The notes beneath the pieces were generated by a model that made no database searches, was not told the DNA's origin, and saw nothing but the letters and a program-made list of their open reading frames with translations. A stretch of 64,000 nt of DNA from positions 1 through 64,000 of the forward strand of contig CACGLL010000003.1 of NCBI GenBank assembly GCA_902573905.1. The letters run 5' to 3'. The number at the start of each line of letters is the position of its first letter. The stretch's first letter is position 1. The stretch comes from an uncultured Pelagibacteraceae bacterium. GTDB lineage: Bacteria > Pseudomonadota > Alphaproteobacteria > Pelagibacterales > Pelagibacteraceae. Positions 1 to 9,938 of this stretch are shown piece by piece. A program made the translations under genes and the position numbers.

Positions 1-33
1 TATATTTAATATTTGGTTTAAATTTTATTATTT

Positions 34-789
34 TCATTCTTTAGTATTAATAATATCAGGTGTTTGCCATGCTAACCTTTGACCACTATCGATATTTATT
101 ATTTCTCCAGTTATATTATCATTCTTAATTAAAAATTTTATTCCATCACATATATTTTCTACATCTACCTTTTTTTTTAATAAAACAGATTTCCATTGTT
201 TTTTAAAATGAGTATCAGATTGTCTTTTATTTTTTAGTGTCGGTCCCGGAGCAATTGCATTCACCCTAATATTTGGTGCTAATTTCATAGCAGAAATTTT
301 AGTCAATGTTGCTAGTGAAGCCTTACTTAATGTGTATGAAAAAAAGAATGGAGTAAGTTTTTCCACTCTTTGATCAATAATATTAATTATACACCCCTCA
401 TTTTGTTTAATATATTTCTTAAAACTTTTTGAAAGTATAGATGGTGCACGTAAGTTAATATTTAAATGTTTTGCAAAAGATTTTTCTGAAAAGTTTAATA
501 AATTATCATTTTCAAACACTGAAGCATTATTAATTAAACAATCTACTCCTTTCATTTTCTGGAAAGCTTGTTTAAATAAGCTTTCTGTTTGTTTTTGATT
601 TTCTAAATTAGCTTTAACAAGAAAAACTTCACTTCCTAAACTCTCTAGTTCACTTTTAATCTTACCTGCATCATTTTTCGATGTATTATAATGGATAGTT
701 ATTTTGGTATCAAAACTTGCAATACTTTTTGCAATTGCAGCACCAATCCTTGTTGCTCCTCCAGTAATTATTATTTTTTTGGCTTCCAT
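34..789 (-). CDS. SDR-family reductase, pteridine reductase (FolM/PTR1)-like
   Basis: A 251-residue short-chain dehydrogenase. The N-terminal nucleotide-binding motif is TGGATRIG, which fits the TGxxxRxG form typical of pteridine reductases (PTR1, FolM) better than the common TGxxxGIG. The catalytic block reads D (in IIDQRV) followed by YTLSK, i.e. Asp-Tyr-Lys in place of the usual Ser-Tyr-Lys, again as in PTR1/FolM. The NNAS and IAPGP motifs are present. The likely role is NADPH-dependent reduction of dihydropterins (dihydromonapterin or dihydrofolate) in the cytoplasm, though specificity cannot be fixed from sequence. It lies downstream of uvrB on the same strand, and its start overlaps the uvrB end by 19 bases, so the two are probably co-transcribed. 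Confidence 0.8.
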   Translation of the reverse strand: MEAKKIIITGGATRIGAAIAKSIASFDTKITIHYNTSKNDAGKIKSELESLGSEVFLVKANLENQKQTESLFKQAFQKMKGVDCLINNASVFENDNLLNFSEKSFAKHLNINLRAPSILSKSFKKYIKQNEGCIINIIDQRVEKLTPFFFSYTLSKASLATLTKISAMKLAPNIRVNAIAPGPTLKNKRQSDTHFKKQWKSVLLKKKVDVENICDGIKFLIKNDNITGEIINIDSGQRLAWQTPDIINTKE

Positions 790-2942
790 TTTTTTATTGC
801 TTTTTTAGGTTTTGTTCCAGGCATTCCCATTGTAGATCTACCTTTAGGATACACTTTACTCTTTAAATTGTACTGAGAAATTTTTGGATTTAAAGAGATC
901 TCAAGTTCACTAGCCTCTAGTTTTCTTATTTCATCTCTTATTTTAGCCGCTTCCTCAAACTCTAGATTAGACGCCGATTCTTTCATTTTCCGATTTAGAG
1001 CTTTTAGATGTTTTTTTAAATTCCCACCAACATTTGATCCTTCACTAATCTTTACATAATCTTTTTCATAAACAGATTCCAAAATGTCACTTATTTCTTT
1101 TTTAACCGTTTCAGCTGTAATCTTATTTTTTTTATTATATTCGAGTTGTTTACTTCTTCTTCTATCAGTTTCAGCTATAGCGTTCTTAATACTTTTCGTA
1201 ACTTTATCTGCATACAAAATTACTTTTCCATCAACGTTTCTAGCGGCTCTACCTATAGTTTGTATTAGTGAAGTTTCTGATCTTAAAAATCCCTCTTTGT
1301 CCGCATCTAAAATTGCAACTAAAGCACATTCTGGAATGTCTAAACCTTCTCTAAGAAGGTTAATACCAACAAGGATATCGAACACTCCCATTCTTAAATC
1401 TCTAATTATTTCTATTCTCTCAAGTGTATCAATATCTGAGTGCATATATCTTACTTTAAGTCCGTTTTCGTGAAGATACTCTGTTAAGTCTTCTGCCATT
1501 TTTTTTGTGAGTGTAGTTGCCAAAATTCTAAAACCTTTTTTTACAATTTCTTTTGCTTCATGCATTAAATCATCGACTTGAGTTTTAGCTGGCCTGATTT
1601 CAACAGGGGGATCAATTAAACCAGTCGGTCTAATAATTTGATCAATATATTCGTTTTTAGTTTGTTTTAATTCCCATGGCCCAGGAGTTGCTGAAACAAA
1701 TACTGTTTGTGTTCTCATTAGATCCCACTCTTCAAACTTAAGTGGTCTATTGTCCATACAAGATGGAAGTCTGAAACCATACTCAGCCAGAGTACTTTTT
1801 CTTGTTCGGTCTCCTTTATACATTCCATTAAGTTGAGGAACAGTTACATGGCTTTCATCTACAAAAATGATGGCATTATCAGGAAAATATTCAAATAGAG
1901 TAGGAGGCGGTTCACCAGCTTTTCTTCCAGATAAAAATCTGGAATAATTTTCTATGCCAGCACAAGTTCCTGTAGCTTCAATCATCTCTAAATCAAATTT
2001 TGTTCTCTCTCTTAATCTTTGTTCCTCAAGTAGTTTATTATCCGCTCGGTGTTTTTTAAGTGTCTCTGCTAATTCTGATTTTATTTGCCTTATAGCTTGA
2101 TCGATTGTTGGTTTAGGAGTTATGTAATGACTGTTGGCATAAATTTTAATTATGGAATAATCATTAGTCTTGTCGCCTGTAAGCGGGTCGAACTCTTCAA
2201 TTTTTTCTAATTTATTAAAATCAAAACTAATTCTCCAAGCTCTATCTTCTAAATGCGATGGAAATATTTCTAGATTTTCACCTCTTACTCTAAATGTTCC
2301 TCTAAAAAAGTTTTGATCATTTCTTTTGTATTGTAAATTTATAAATGCTCTTATTAATTCATCTCTATTATAATCATAGTTTTTTTTTAGAGTGATTGTC
2401 ATTTTTGAATAAGCTTCGACAGAGCCTAAACCATAAATACAAGAAACACTGGCAACGATGATTACATCATCTCTCTCTAAAAGTGACCGAGTTGCAGAGT
2501 GTCTCATTCTATCAATCTGCTCATTAATAGAAGCCTCTTTCTCTATGTAAGTATCAGATCTTGGTACGTAAGCTTCAGGTGTGTAATAATCATAATACGA
2601 CACAAAATACTCAACCGCATTATCTGGAAAAAAACTTTTAAACTCTCCGTAAAGCTGAGCTGCTAGAGTTTTATTAGGAGCTAGTATTAATGCTGGTCTA
2701 TTTGCTTTCTCTATTACCTTAGCCATAGTAAAAGTTTTTCCCGAACCTGTTACACCAAGCAAAACCTGCTCTTGTTTATTATCTTCTAAATTTTTTAATA
2801 TTTTTTTGATTGCTTCAGGTTGGTCACCGCTAGGTTGAAAATCACTTTTAATTTTAAACTTGATACCGCCTTCAAGCTTCTTATTTCCCTTAGAATTGTT
2901 TATTTCTAAATCAGCTATTTTTTCTTGATAAGTATTTTGCAT
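771..2942 (-). CDS. uvrB: Excinuclease ABC subunit B
   Basis: UvrB, the damage-verifying helicase-like subunit of nucleotide excision repair, working with UvrA and UvrC. The 723-residue product is somewhat longer than the usual ~670, with a lysine-rich extension at the C-terminus and about 25 extra N-terminal residues. Visible motifs are Walker A (GVTGSGKT), the beta-hairpin region with [12 protein letters not shown], the DESH helicase box, the [10 protein letters not shown] segment, QTIGRAARN, and a C-terminal UVR motif ([17 protein letters not shown]) that contacts UvrC. It is divergent from the aminotransferase gene with only 38 bases between the two start codons, so both promoters are squeezed into or overlap that gap. 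Confidence 0.97.
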   Translation of the reverse strand: MQNTYQEKIADLEINNSKGNKKLEGGIKFKIKSDFQPSGDQPEAIKKILKNLEDNKQEQVLLGVTGSGKTFTMAKVIEKANRPALILAPNKTLAAQLYGEFKSFFPDNAVEYFVSYYDYYTPEAYVPRSDTYIEKEASINEQIDRMRHSATRSLLERDDVIIVASVSCIYGLGSVEAYSKMTITLKKNYDYNRDELIRAFINLQYKRNDQNFFRGTFRVRGENLEIFPSHLEDRAWRISFDFNKLEKIEEFDPLTGDKTNDYSIIKIYANSHYITPKPTIDQAIRQIKSELAETLKKHRADNKLLEEQRLRERTKFDLEMIEATGTCAGIENYSRFLSGRKAGEPPPTLFEYFPDNAIIFVDESHVTVPQLNGMYKGDRTRKSTLAEYGFRLPSCMDNRPLKFEEWDLMRTQTVFVSATPGPWELKQTKNEYIDQIIRPTGLIDPPVEIRPAKTQVDDLMHEAKEIVKKGFRILATTLTKKMAEDLTEYLHENGLKVRYMHSDIDTLERIEIIRDLRMGVFDILVGINLLREGLDIPECALVAILDADKEGFLRSETSLIQTIGRAARNVDGKVILYADKVTKSIKNAIAETDRRRSKQLEYNKKNKITAETVKKEISDILESVYEKDYVKISEGSNVGGNLKKHLKALNRKMKESASNLEFEEAAKIRDEIRKLEASELEISLNPKISQYNLKSKVYPKGRSTMGMPGTKPKKAIKKWKPKK

Positions 2943-2974
2943 TTTATGTTATTAGTATTTAAAAATTATTATAA

Positions 2975-4165
<1,191 letters not shown>

Positions 4166-4184
4166 GTAATAAATATTAATTTTC

Positions 4185-4934
4185 TTATTTTAAGTTTTTA
4201 ACTTTTCCACCATCAATCGATAAATTTTTGAAATTTGAGTTTCTATTTTTTAGTAATTTTAAAACAAGTTTTGCGATTTCATCTGGTTTGGTTGGTCTCT
4301 TAATCTTATCGGCCTTACATCTTTCTTTTAGTAGTCTGTCTATACTTTTTTTAAAAATCTTAGAGTCTGTTTCTAATAATTTTTGCAATCTTCCAGTCAA
4401 GGTCATTCCAGGATGAATTATCGAGACAGAAACTTTATCAATTCTACCCTGCATAGCTAAGGCTTTTGAAAAATTATGTAAAGCAGAATTCACTGCCCCA
4501 CCAATCATAAAAGTGTGTGAAGGGTTTCTGGCTGCACCACCGCCAATGTTAATTACTTTACCTTTATTTTTTTTAAGTACTGGCCATAAAGCTCTGCTTA
4601 ATCTTACAGCTGCTTTAAATTTTAAATTAAAACCATCATCCCAAATATTATCTTTTAAATTTAAAAACTTCCCCCCTTTTGTTGCTCCAGCAACATTAAT
4701 TAAATAATTTAGTCTTTTTATTTTTTTTCCAATATCATTACACGCAGATAAAGATCTTAAATCCTTAGCAATGATGAAAGAATTTTTTGGGTGCCTTAAG
4801 TTATTTTGAATACTTTTTAATTTCTTTTTTGATCTTGATACTAAAATGACTTTAATTTTGTTGTTATTTAGTTCGTAAGCAATTGCTGCACCTATTCCTT
4901 GACTTGCTCCAGTTATTAAAGCTGTTTTCATCAT
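4185..4934 (-). CDS. SDR-like protein lacking the YxxxK catalytic pair
   Basis: A 249-residue Rossmann-fold protein with the SDR cofactor motif TGASQGIG and the NVAGA turn. After the GGAA strand the expected catalytic Tyr-x-x-x-Lys is not seen. The corresponding stretch reads MIGGAVNSALHNFSKALA, so by eye the Tyr is Gly and the Lys is Asn. The IIHPGMT motif that follows the catalytic helix is intact. It may be a non-canonical reductase, a binding protein, or an enzyme using other residues. The gene overlaps the upstream hydratase-like gene by 4 bases, indicating co-translation and a possible shared pathway. Function is not known to me. Confidence 0.75.
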   Translation of the reverse strand: MMKTALITGASQGIGAAIAYELNNNKIKVILVSRSKKKLKSIQNNLRHPKNSFIIAKDLRSLSACNDIGKKIKRLNYLINVAGATKGGKFLNLKDNIWDDGFNLKFKAAVRLSRALWPVLKKNKGKVINIGGGAARNPSHTFMIGGAVNSALHNFSKALAMQGRIDKVSVSIIHPGMTLTGRLQKLLETDSKIFKKSIDRLLKERCKADKIKRPTKPDEIAKLVLKLLKNRNSNFKNLSIDGGKVKNLK

Positions 4935-5710
4935 GATACCTTAATTTTAATATTCCCTAAATTTTCATAATTAACAACTATTTTATCATTCATCCTTATA
5001 CTGTAGGGTTGAGTTAAAGAACCACAAAGCAGATAGTCTCCTTTATTAAAAATCATATTTTTTTCTTTGAACTCATCTATAAAAGCTTTTAATGAAACTT
5101 TAGGATCTATTCTTTTTGAACCAGTAAAAAAAGGTTCAGTTAACTGGTCATTTATTTGTAAGGTAATTTTGACATTGTTTATTTCAACATTTTTCCAATT
5201 TTTTATTTCATTACCTATTATTATTTTCCCCCCGTTTCCATGATCAGAGATACCCAAATACATTTGAGTTAATTTACTAAACTTTTCTTTTGAACTTTGT
5301 ACATATCGAGATGAAGTAATATCTATGGCTGTAAATAGGCTTAAGTTATGAAGTTCATCATTTAAATTATCATCAATTTTATAGTCTTTATTAAATTTAA
5401 AAGCATATTCACACTCAAGATTTGATGCAGGAATATCATCAAATTTTATTTCGCAATCAGGTTCTAAAATTGTTTCTTCAAATATTTTTCCAGGAACTGG
5501 ACCGTCAAAGCCTTCTTCTTTTTGCACCTCCTTAGCAACTGCTCCTATTTTCCATCCAACTGTTTTTTTATTTAACTTTTTATAAAAAATGTTCAGGGCT
5601 TTATAAGCTTCTTCACGTGTTTTAGGTATTTCATTATTATTAAATTTATTTAGGTCTACTAACTTCTTGTTCAACCAAGCATCCGCCAAATCGCTTCCTA
5701 ACTTATTCAT
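4931..5710 (-). CDS. 2-keto-4-pentenoate hydratase / fumarylacetoacetate hydrolase-like
   Basis: A 259-residue protein resembling MhpD/XylJ-type 2-hydroxypenta-2,4-dienoate hydratases. The KTVGWKIGA segment, the GPVPGKIFE segment and the acidic metal-binding motif LECEYAF (Glu-x-Glu) match the family, as does the C-terminal GDYLLCGSLTQPY. These enzymes bind a divalent metal and add water to, or decarboxylate, 2-keto-enoates from meta-cleavage of catechols. No ring-cleavage dioxygenase is in the window, so the physiological substrate is uncertain. It is the first gene of a two-gene unit with the degenerate SDR and is divergent from the DUF1907 gene. Confidence 0.8.
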   Translation of the reverse strand: MNKLGSDLADAWLNKKLVDLNKFNNNEIPKTREEAYKALNIFYKKLNKKTVGWKIGAVAKEVQKEEGFDGPVPGKIFEETILEPDCEIKFDDIPASNLECEYAFKFNKDYKIDDNLNDELHNLSLFTAIDITSSRYVQSSKEKFSKLTQMYLGISDHGNGGKIIIGNEIKNWKNVEINNVKITLQINDQLTEPFFTGSKRIDPKVSLKAFIDEFKEKNMIFNKGDYLLCGSLTQPYSIRMNDKIVVNYENLGNIKIKVS

Positions 5711-5774
5711 ATAATAATTATATATAATATTTATATTTAATTTGATTATCTTATTCTTATAGTATTAATACAAT
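5711..5774. promoter_or_regulatory. Divergent intergenic region with short palindrome
   Basis: The 64 bases between two divergent start codons are almost entirely A and T and must hold both promoters. A perfect 10-base palindrome, GTATTAATAC, lies at 5762-5771, three bases before the ATG of the downstream gene. In such AT-rich DNA this can arise by chance, so a regulator site is only a possibility. Confidence 0.3.
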
Positions 5775-6740
5775 ATGGAATTAACAATTGAAAAAGCGCA
5801 ATTTGCCAAAACCTCTTTAGAACAAATTTCAGAAGCTTTAAAAAAAGGGTTACAAAAAAATTACAAATTAGTTGAAATATCAATTGTTGATTGTCCAAAC
5901 TTAAAGCAATGGGATTGTCCAGCTGAGGGGTTAAGCGGTAATCAAAAAATAATTGATGTAGGTGGTGAACCTTACATGCATGATAAAAAATTGATTGGTG
6001 CTGAGTTTGACTATGAAGAAATAGCAAAAAAAATTGGTTCGGAAAAATCTTATGCGCTTGGTGCTGGTTCTGGCGCTATGTCATGTCTAGGTGGTCATTG
6101 TGGTGAATTGGTAATCAATGAAAACCTCATAACGAATGAGTCTAGATCAATTATTGCGCAAGTGGATGAAAATCAAAAATGCAAATCATCAAAATATACT
6201 GCCCGTAAACATGGAGGGTTAGGAAACATTTATTATTCAGATGGAAAGCCTGGGAAGGTTATTAAGATTATGATTAAGGGCAGGTTAGGCAAACAAGGTT
6301 CATTACCTCAAGCAATGAGAACTGCCTTGAAAGAAAATTTATCAACCGAAAATGACAATCACTTTGCTGTAGCAGGTGTTTTCAGAATATTAAAAGGTAA
6401 AATTAAATCTCATGTTCAACCAGACTACGATACAATAAAACATGAATACTACGATCCTAAACAAATGAAATGTGTAAAAGATTTTTTAAAATTTTATGAA
6501 CCAATTGGACCTCATTTTCAATGTTACTCGATACTTTGGACTGGAGATCCAACAGGAGGAAAACTTAACTTAAGAGAATCAGGAGAACATACTCATTTTC
6601 ATTCTTACAAAGGAGCACAAGATGCTGGTCACTATCACTTTGATGTCACTCCAGAAGAAATAGAATATGAATGTTACTTTAATATTCCTGAGGAAGTTCA
6701 TAGAGTAAATAATATATACAAAGAACTAGCCTCTAAATAA
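5775..6740 (+). CDS. DUF1907 protein (C11orf54-like metal-dependent ester hydrolase fold)
   Basis: A 321-residue protein that I recognise as the DUF1907 family, known from human C11orf54 (PTD012), a zinc protein with reported ester hydrolase activity. Matching landmarks are DVGGEPYMHD near residue 58, the LGAGSGAMSCLGGHCGE loop around residue 95, GKPGKVIKI, QAMRTALKEN, KGKIKSHVQPD and the metal motif EHTHFHSYKGAQDAGHYHFD. The last carries the HxHx(9)H pattern that holds zinc in the human protein. The length matches the family. The gene stands alone between the divergent hydratase-like gene and a MarR-like regulator. Its substrate is not known, and family members are rarely described in bacteria. 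Confidence 0.85.
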   Translation: MELTIEKAQFAKTSLEQISEALKKGLQKNYKLVEISIVDCPNLKQWDCPAEGLSGNQKIIDVGGEPYMHDKKLIGAEFDYEEIAKKIGSEKSYALGAGSGAMSCLGGHCGELVINENLITNESRSIIAQVDENQKCKSSKYTARKHGGLGNIYYSDGKPGKVIKIMIKGRLGKQGSLPQAMRTALKENLSTENDNHFAVAGVFRILKGKIKSHVQPDYDTIKHEYYDPKQMKCVKDFLKFYEPIGPHFQCYSILWTGDPTGGKLNLRESGEHTHFHSYKGAQDAGHYHFDVTPEEIEYECYFNIPEEVHRVNNIYKELASK

Positions 6741-6764
6741 TCATAAGAAATCATTGATATGAAT

Positions 6765-6793
6765 AAATATTTTAATTAAAATTTAAAATATTT
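6765..6793. promoter_or_regulatory. 11-bp inverted repeat abutting regulator start codon
   Basis: Arms AAATATTTTAA (6765-6775) and TTAAAATATTT (6783-6793) are perfectly complementary across a 7-base spacer. The right arm ends directly before the ATG of the MarR-like gene. MarR proteins typically bind palindromes of this size in their own promoter, so an autorepression operator is a reasonable inference. The pure A/T composition weakens the case. No Shine-Dalgarno sequence is visible here. Confidence 0.45.
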
Positions 6794-7180
6794 ATGATTG
6801 CTAGCTCAAATAAAAGACTAAAAAAAATAACTAAATTATCTGAAATTTCTCTAAAGGATTTTACAGATAAAGCACAAAATGAAGTTTTGAATTGGTTTTC
6901 TATGACCCCAGCACATTGGGTCATGCTTCATAGGGTTATGATTTCTTTTTTTAAAGGTGAGACGGTAACTAAAAATCAGCTCATAAGATTTGTAGAAAAA
7001 TCTTATATGACTTCAAATGCCTATATCGATGCAGCTGTAAAAAAAAATTACTTTAAAACTATTAGAAACACTAATGATAAAAGATCTATATTTATTTTAC
7101 CGACAGAATTGACTGTAAAAGAGTTTGAAAAATATGTTGCTAAAAGAGCTTGGCTTTACAAGGATATTAATTTGAAATGA
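6794..7180 (+). CDS. MarR-like winged-helix transcriptional regulator
   Basis: A 128-residue protein with the layout of a MarR-family winged helix-turn-helix. A helical N-terminus is followed by a recognition-helix region (NQLIRFVEKSYMTSNAYID) and the wing motif NTNDKRSIFI with a following LPTELTVKEFEKYV helix, matching the D-x-R-x-x-x-x-x-LT pattern of MarR wings. It is shorter than typical MarR proteins (~145 residues). Its stop codon overlaps the start of the PanB-like gene by 4 bases (ATGA), so it probably controls that gene. The inverted repeat just upstream is a candidate operator. Confidence 0.72.
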   Translation: MIASSNKRLKKITKLSEISLKDFTDKAQNEVLNWFSMTPAHWVMLHRVMISFFKGETVTKNQLIRFVEKSYMTSNAYIDAAVKKNYFKTIRNTNDKRSIFILPTELTVKEFEKYVAKRAWLYKDINLK

Positions 7181-7989
7181 AAAATATTTATACATGGGCT
7201 GCTCAACCAGCTCAAAGAAATATCACAGTTGGAGAAATTATTGCCGCAAAGGGGAAAAAAGTTTTAACTCAAGTTACAGCCAACAATGCTTTAGAGGCAA
7301 AAGCTGCAGAAGAAGCAGGTTTTGATATGATTATTGGAAGTGCGTATAATGTAAAAAAGGTTAGAGAGGGATCTAAAAAACTTTTTTATACAGCTGCTTT
7401 AGAATTACATAATTATCAAACAGCTGAAGACGTTTTACGTGGTGCTTTTACTGCATTAGAGAACGGAGCTGACGCGGTAATGACTGCTAGAAGTATGGAT
7501 GTTGTTTCAATGCTAGCAAAAGAGGATGTTCCAGTGATGGGTCATCTAGGCTTGGTCCCAAGAAAATCAACTTGGATTGGAGGATTAAGAGCAGTTGGAA
7601 AAACTGCTGAAGAAGCATACGAATTATATAAAAGATTTAAAAGATTGGAAGAAGCAGGTGCTTTTTCTGCCGAATGTGAAGTTATTCCAGAAAATGTAAT
7701 GGGTGAAATATCGAAAAGAACAAAAATTTCTACTGTTTCTTTAGGATCAGGAAAAAAAGCTGATGTAATGTACTTATTTATGAATGATATTTGCGGTGAA
7801 CAAGAAAAATCTCCACGCCACGCTAAAGCTTATATAAATCTAAAAAAAATGAGAGAAGATATTGAAATTGAAAGAGTTAAAGCGCTTAAAGCATTTATCA
7901 AAGATAGTTTAGAGGGGAAATTTCCTGGACCTGAAAATTCAGTAAATGTTAGTGAAGAAATTCTAGAAAATTTTAAGAAGAAACTTTAA
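7177..7989 (+). CDS. PanB-fold protein (ketopantoate hydroxymethyltransferase-like), catalytic residues altered
   Basis: A 270-residue protein clearly related to PanB: VPVMGHLGLVPRKSTWIGG matches the PVxGHxGLTPQ...GG segment, followed by RLEEAGAFSAECEVIP and, near the C-terminus, LEGKFPGPENS, like the LExGxFP-x-x-HS end of PanB. By remembered alignment, the metal-binding Asp of the GDS motif is Ser (IIGSAYN), the second metal Asp (ADLPF) is Ala (TAALELHNY), and the Lys of VKxEGG is Met (AVMTARS). Only the Glu of the AECEVIP region seems conserved. It therefore probably catalyses another reaction of the PEP mutase/PanB superfamily. It is translationally coupled to the MarR-like gene. Its stop overlaps the stop of the converging EamA gene. 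Confidence 0.78.
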   Translation: MKNIYTWAAQPAQRNITVGEIIAAKGKKVLTQVTANNALEAKAAEEAGFDMIIGSAYNVKKVREGSKKLFYTAALELHNYQTAEDVLRGAFTALENGADAVMTARSMDVVSMLAKEDVPVMGHLGLVPRKSTWIGGLRAVGKTAEEAYELYKRFKRLEEAGAFSAECEVIPENVMGEISKRTKISTVSLGSGKKADVMYLFMNDICGEQEKSPRHAKAYINLKKMREDIEIERVKALKAFIKDSLEGKFPGPENSVNVSEEILENFKKKL

Positions 7990-8909
7990 TCCTTTTTAAT
8001 AGGTATAGTTGGGTGTCTAGTAGTGGATGTAACTATATTTACTCCTAATTTTGCTTCCCTTAATATAATATAAAGACCTGCTCCAATTATTAAAATACTA
8101 CCGATATAAACATTGATTGTTGGTATATCTTTAAATATTAAATAACCTAAAATTCCCCCAGCTAATATTTGAATGTACTGTGCAGATGCAAAAATTGATG
8201 ACGGCAAATGTCTCGCTGAGTTAATTACAAATATAATTCCTATCCCTCTTAAAATGCCAGATCCTAAATTAGTTACTAAATCATTTAAAGGCATGGGTTT
8301 ATAGAAATAAACAGCTATTAATGACGAAAATAATATCATCAATAATTTACCGTAGATTAAAAACGAGTATAACGTTTCTTGGTGCCCATATTTTCTCACA
8401 ATTAAATAACTTGCTGTAGGAAATAAAGGCATAAGAATAGCTATTATCCCTATTTTGGTAAATTCACTACCTAAAGGGTCAATTGCGATAATCGCACCAA
8501 TAAATCCTACACCAGTAGCAAAATATCTTCGCCAGCTTACTTTTTCATTTAAAAAGATTGCTCCTCCAATAGTCAACAATAAAGGAATAGTAAAGATTAT
8601 ACTATAAAGAGTAGTTAGTGGAAGAAAGAAAGTAGAATATATAAAGCAACTCATTGCTAAAAACATAGTTAAAGTCCTAAAGAAATGAACAGTGAAGTTA
8701 GCTTTTCTTATTTTATGCCACGCATTTTTCCATTGAGTATAGATGACCACAGTAATCAATGCAGCAATAGATGCAAATAAAACAATTTGAGTTGCGTGAT
8801 ATCTTGTAATTAAATCTTTATTAACCGTATCTTGGCAGACAAACAAAAAATACCCAAGTAAAGCGAGGGCGAAGTCTTTGTAATAGACTCCTTTAGTAAC
8901 TGATTGCAT
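7986..8909 (-). CDS. EamA/DMT-family transporter
   Basis: A 307-residue membrane protein with about ten hydrophobic segments arranged as two EamA repeats. Landmarks are the N-terminal ALALLGYFLFVCQDTVNK helix, the end of the first repeat (FLNEKVSWRRYFATGVGFIGAIIAI, so FxxEx(S)xxRxxxxxxGxxG), and the second repeat ending in ILGYLIFKDIPTINVYIGSILIIGAG. DMT-family proteins export or import small metabolites such as amino acids or nucleosides; the substrate cannot be read from sequence. It follows the PhyH-type oxygenase gene with a 3-base gap, so the two are probably one transcript. Its stop overlaps that of the PanB-like gene. Confidence 0.88.
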   Translation of the reverse strand: MQSVTKGVYYKDFALALLGYFLFVCQDTVNKDLITRYHATQIVLFASIAALITVVIYTQWKNAWHKIRKANFTVHFFRTLTMFLAMSCFIYSTFFLPLTTLYSIIFTIPLLLTIGGAIFLNEKVSWRRYFATGVGFIGAIIAIDPLGSEFTKIGIIAILMPLFPTASYLIVRKYGHQETLYSFLIYGKLLMILFSSLIAVYFYKPMPLNDLVTNLGSGILRGIGIIFVINSARHLPSSIFASAQYIQILAGGILGYLIFKDIPTINVYIGSILIIGAGLYIILREAKLGVNIVTSTTRHPTIPIKKD

Positions 8910-8912
8910 TAA

Positions 8913-9902
8913 TTAAGAAGATATAATATTTGTTAAATCTCTTCTGTTTCCTTTAAAAGTTGGTAATGGATATTTATAAGACCATTTTCTTGGAATGCAT
9001 TTTACTTTAGCTTCTTCCCATAAAGCAATCCACTGTTTGTAATTTTGTACTTTGATTTTGTTTTTGCTTTTACTTTTGACAATAAAACTAGGTAATGGAT
9101 CTCTTCCAGAAGGCTGGCCTGCTTTATTATATCTTAAGTCCATACTTATTCTAAAATTTTTAGATTTATTTGGAAGCGAACAATGGAGTAGATATTTATT
9201 TAATAATATTATATCTCCAACATCTGCTTCAAGAGCAATTGATGGCAATTTATCAATCATCTCTTTACCTTTTATTTCTACCTGCCCTTTGCTGCCTGTA
9301 ACATGATTAACTAATCCGTATTTATGACTTTCTTTTACAGCAAGCATACAGCCGTTTTCAATTCTTGTTCTAGTAAAAGGTATCCAACAAGTTACTAACT
9401 CAGTACCTTTCTGTCCTTTTTTATTCATTACGCCAGCATCTTGATGCCATGGAGTTCTGCCAACTAATCCATCATGAAGATTTTTACTTAAAATTCTTTT
9501 TTCAGGTTGTTTTATTCTTGAATTCTGACAAGGATTAGAAGCTATCTCGGGTCCTAGAATTTTTTCAATCTTATCTAAAATCTTTTTATTTTTAATTAAA
9601 TTCCATATTGATTGACTTGCAAAAAAATCACTATTAGCATTTATATTGTTCTGAGGAAGTCTTATGTTAAAATATTGATCTAGTTCAGGAATTCTTAACC
9701 CTACTAAGTAAGAATATTTTCTTTTAAAATTATATTTTAAAACTTTAACTTTATCTTTCTTTGGTACAAATCTATGAACAAGTCTGTCCATAATAAATGC
9801 CATATCATTTAAAACTGGTTCTAAATCTTCTTTATAATCTAATACGCCTTTGAGTCTTATAAAACCTTGTTTCTCAAAAACTTTTTTTATGTTCTGGCTC
9901 AT
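8913..9902 (-). CDS. PhyH-family Fe(II)/2-oxoglutarate-dependent oxygenase
   Basis: A 329-residue phytanoyl-CoA dioxygenase-like protein. The iron ligands are visible as the HxD of TPWHQDAG at about residue 150 and a distal His in LLHCSLPN, with an Arg in FRISMDLRY positioned to bind 2-oxoglutarate. The surrounding cupin strands (VTCWIPFTRTRIENGCMLAV; EADVGDIILLNKYLLH) fit the double-stranded beta-helix. PhyH relatives hydroxylate lipids, betaines, alkaloids, phosphonates or amino acids, so the substrate is open. It sits upstream of the EamA transporter gene and downstream of the minus-strand Liv genes after a 36-base gap. Confidence 0.85.
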   Translation of the reverse strand: MSQNIKKVFEKQGFIRLKGVLDYKEDLEPVLNDMAFIMDRLVHRFVPKKDKVKVLKYNFKRKYSYLVGLRIPELDQYFNIRLPQNNINANSDFFASQSIWNLIKNKKILDKIEKILGPEIASNPCQNSRIKQPEKRILSKNLHDGLVGRTPWHQDAGVMNKKGQKGTELVTCWIPFTRTRIENGCMLAVKESHKYGLVNHVTGSKGQVEIKGKEMIDKLPSIALEADVGDIILLNKYLLHCSLPNKSKNFRISMDLRYNKAGQPSGRDPLPSFIVKSKSKNKIKVQNYKQWIALWEEAKVKCIPRKWSYKYPLPTFKGNRRDLTNIISS

Positions 9903-9938
9903 TGAATCAAGTTGAAAATTAATATTACCAAATCGATA

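Noticed and set aside
1084-1473. 129-codon open frame on the plus strand inside uvrB
   Set aside because: It is the complement of a well-conserved uvrB coding region, gives a low-complexity Ser/Leu-rich product, and has no ribosome site or family resemblance.
5762-5771. GTATTAATAC palindrome as a regulator operator
   Set aside because: A ten-base AT-rich palindrome is expected by chance in spacers of this composition, and no second copy was found near related genes.
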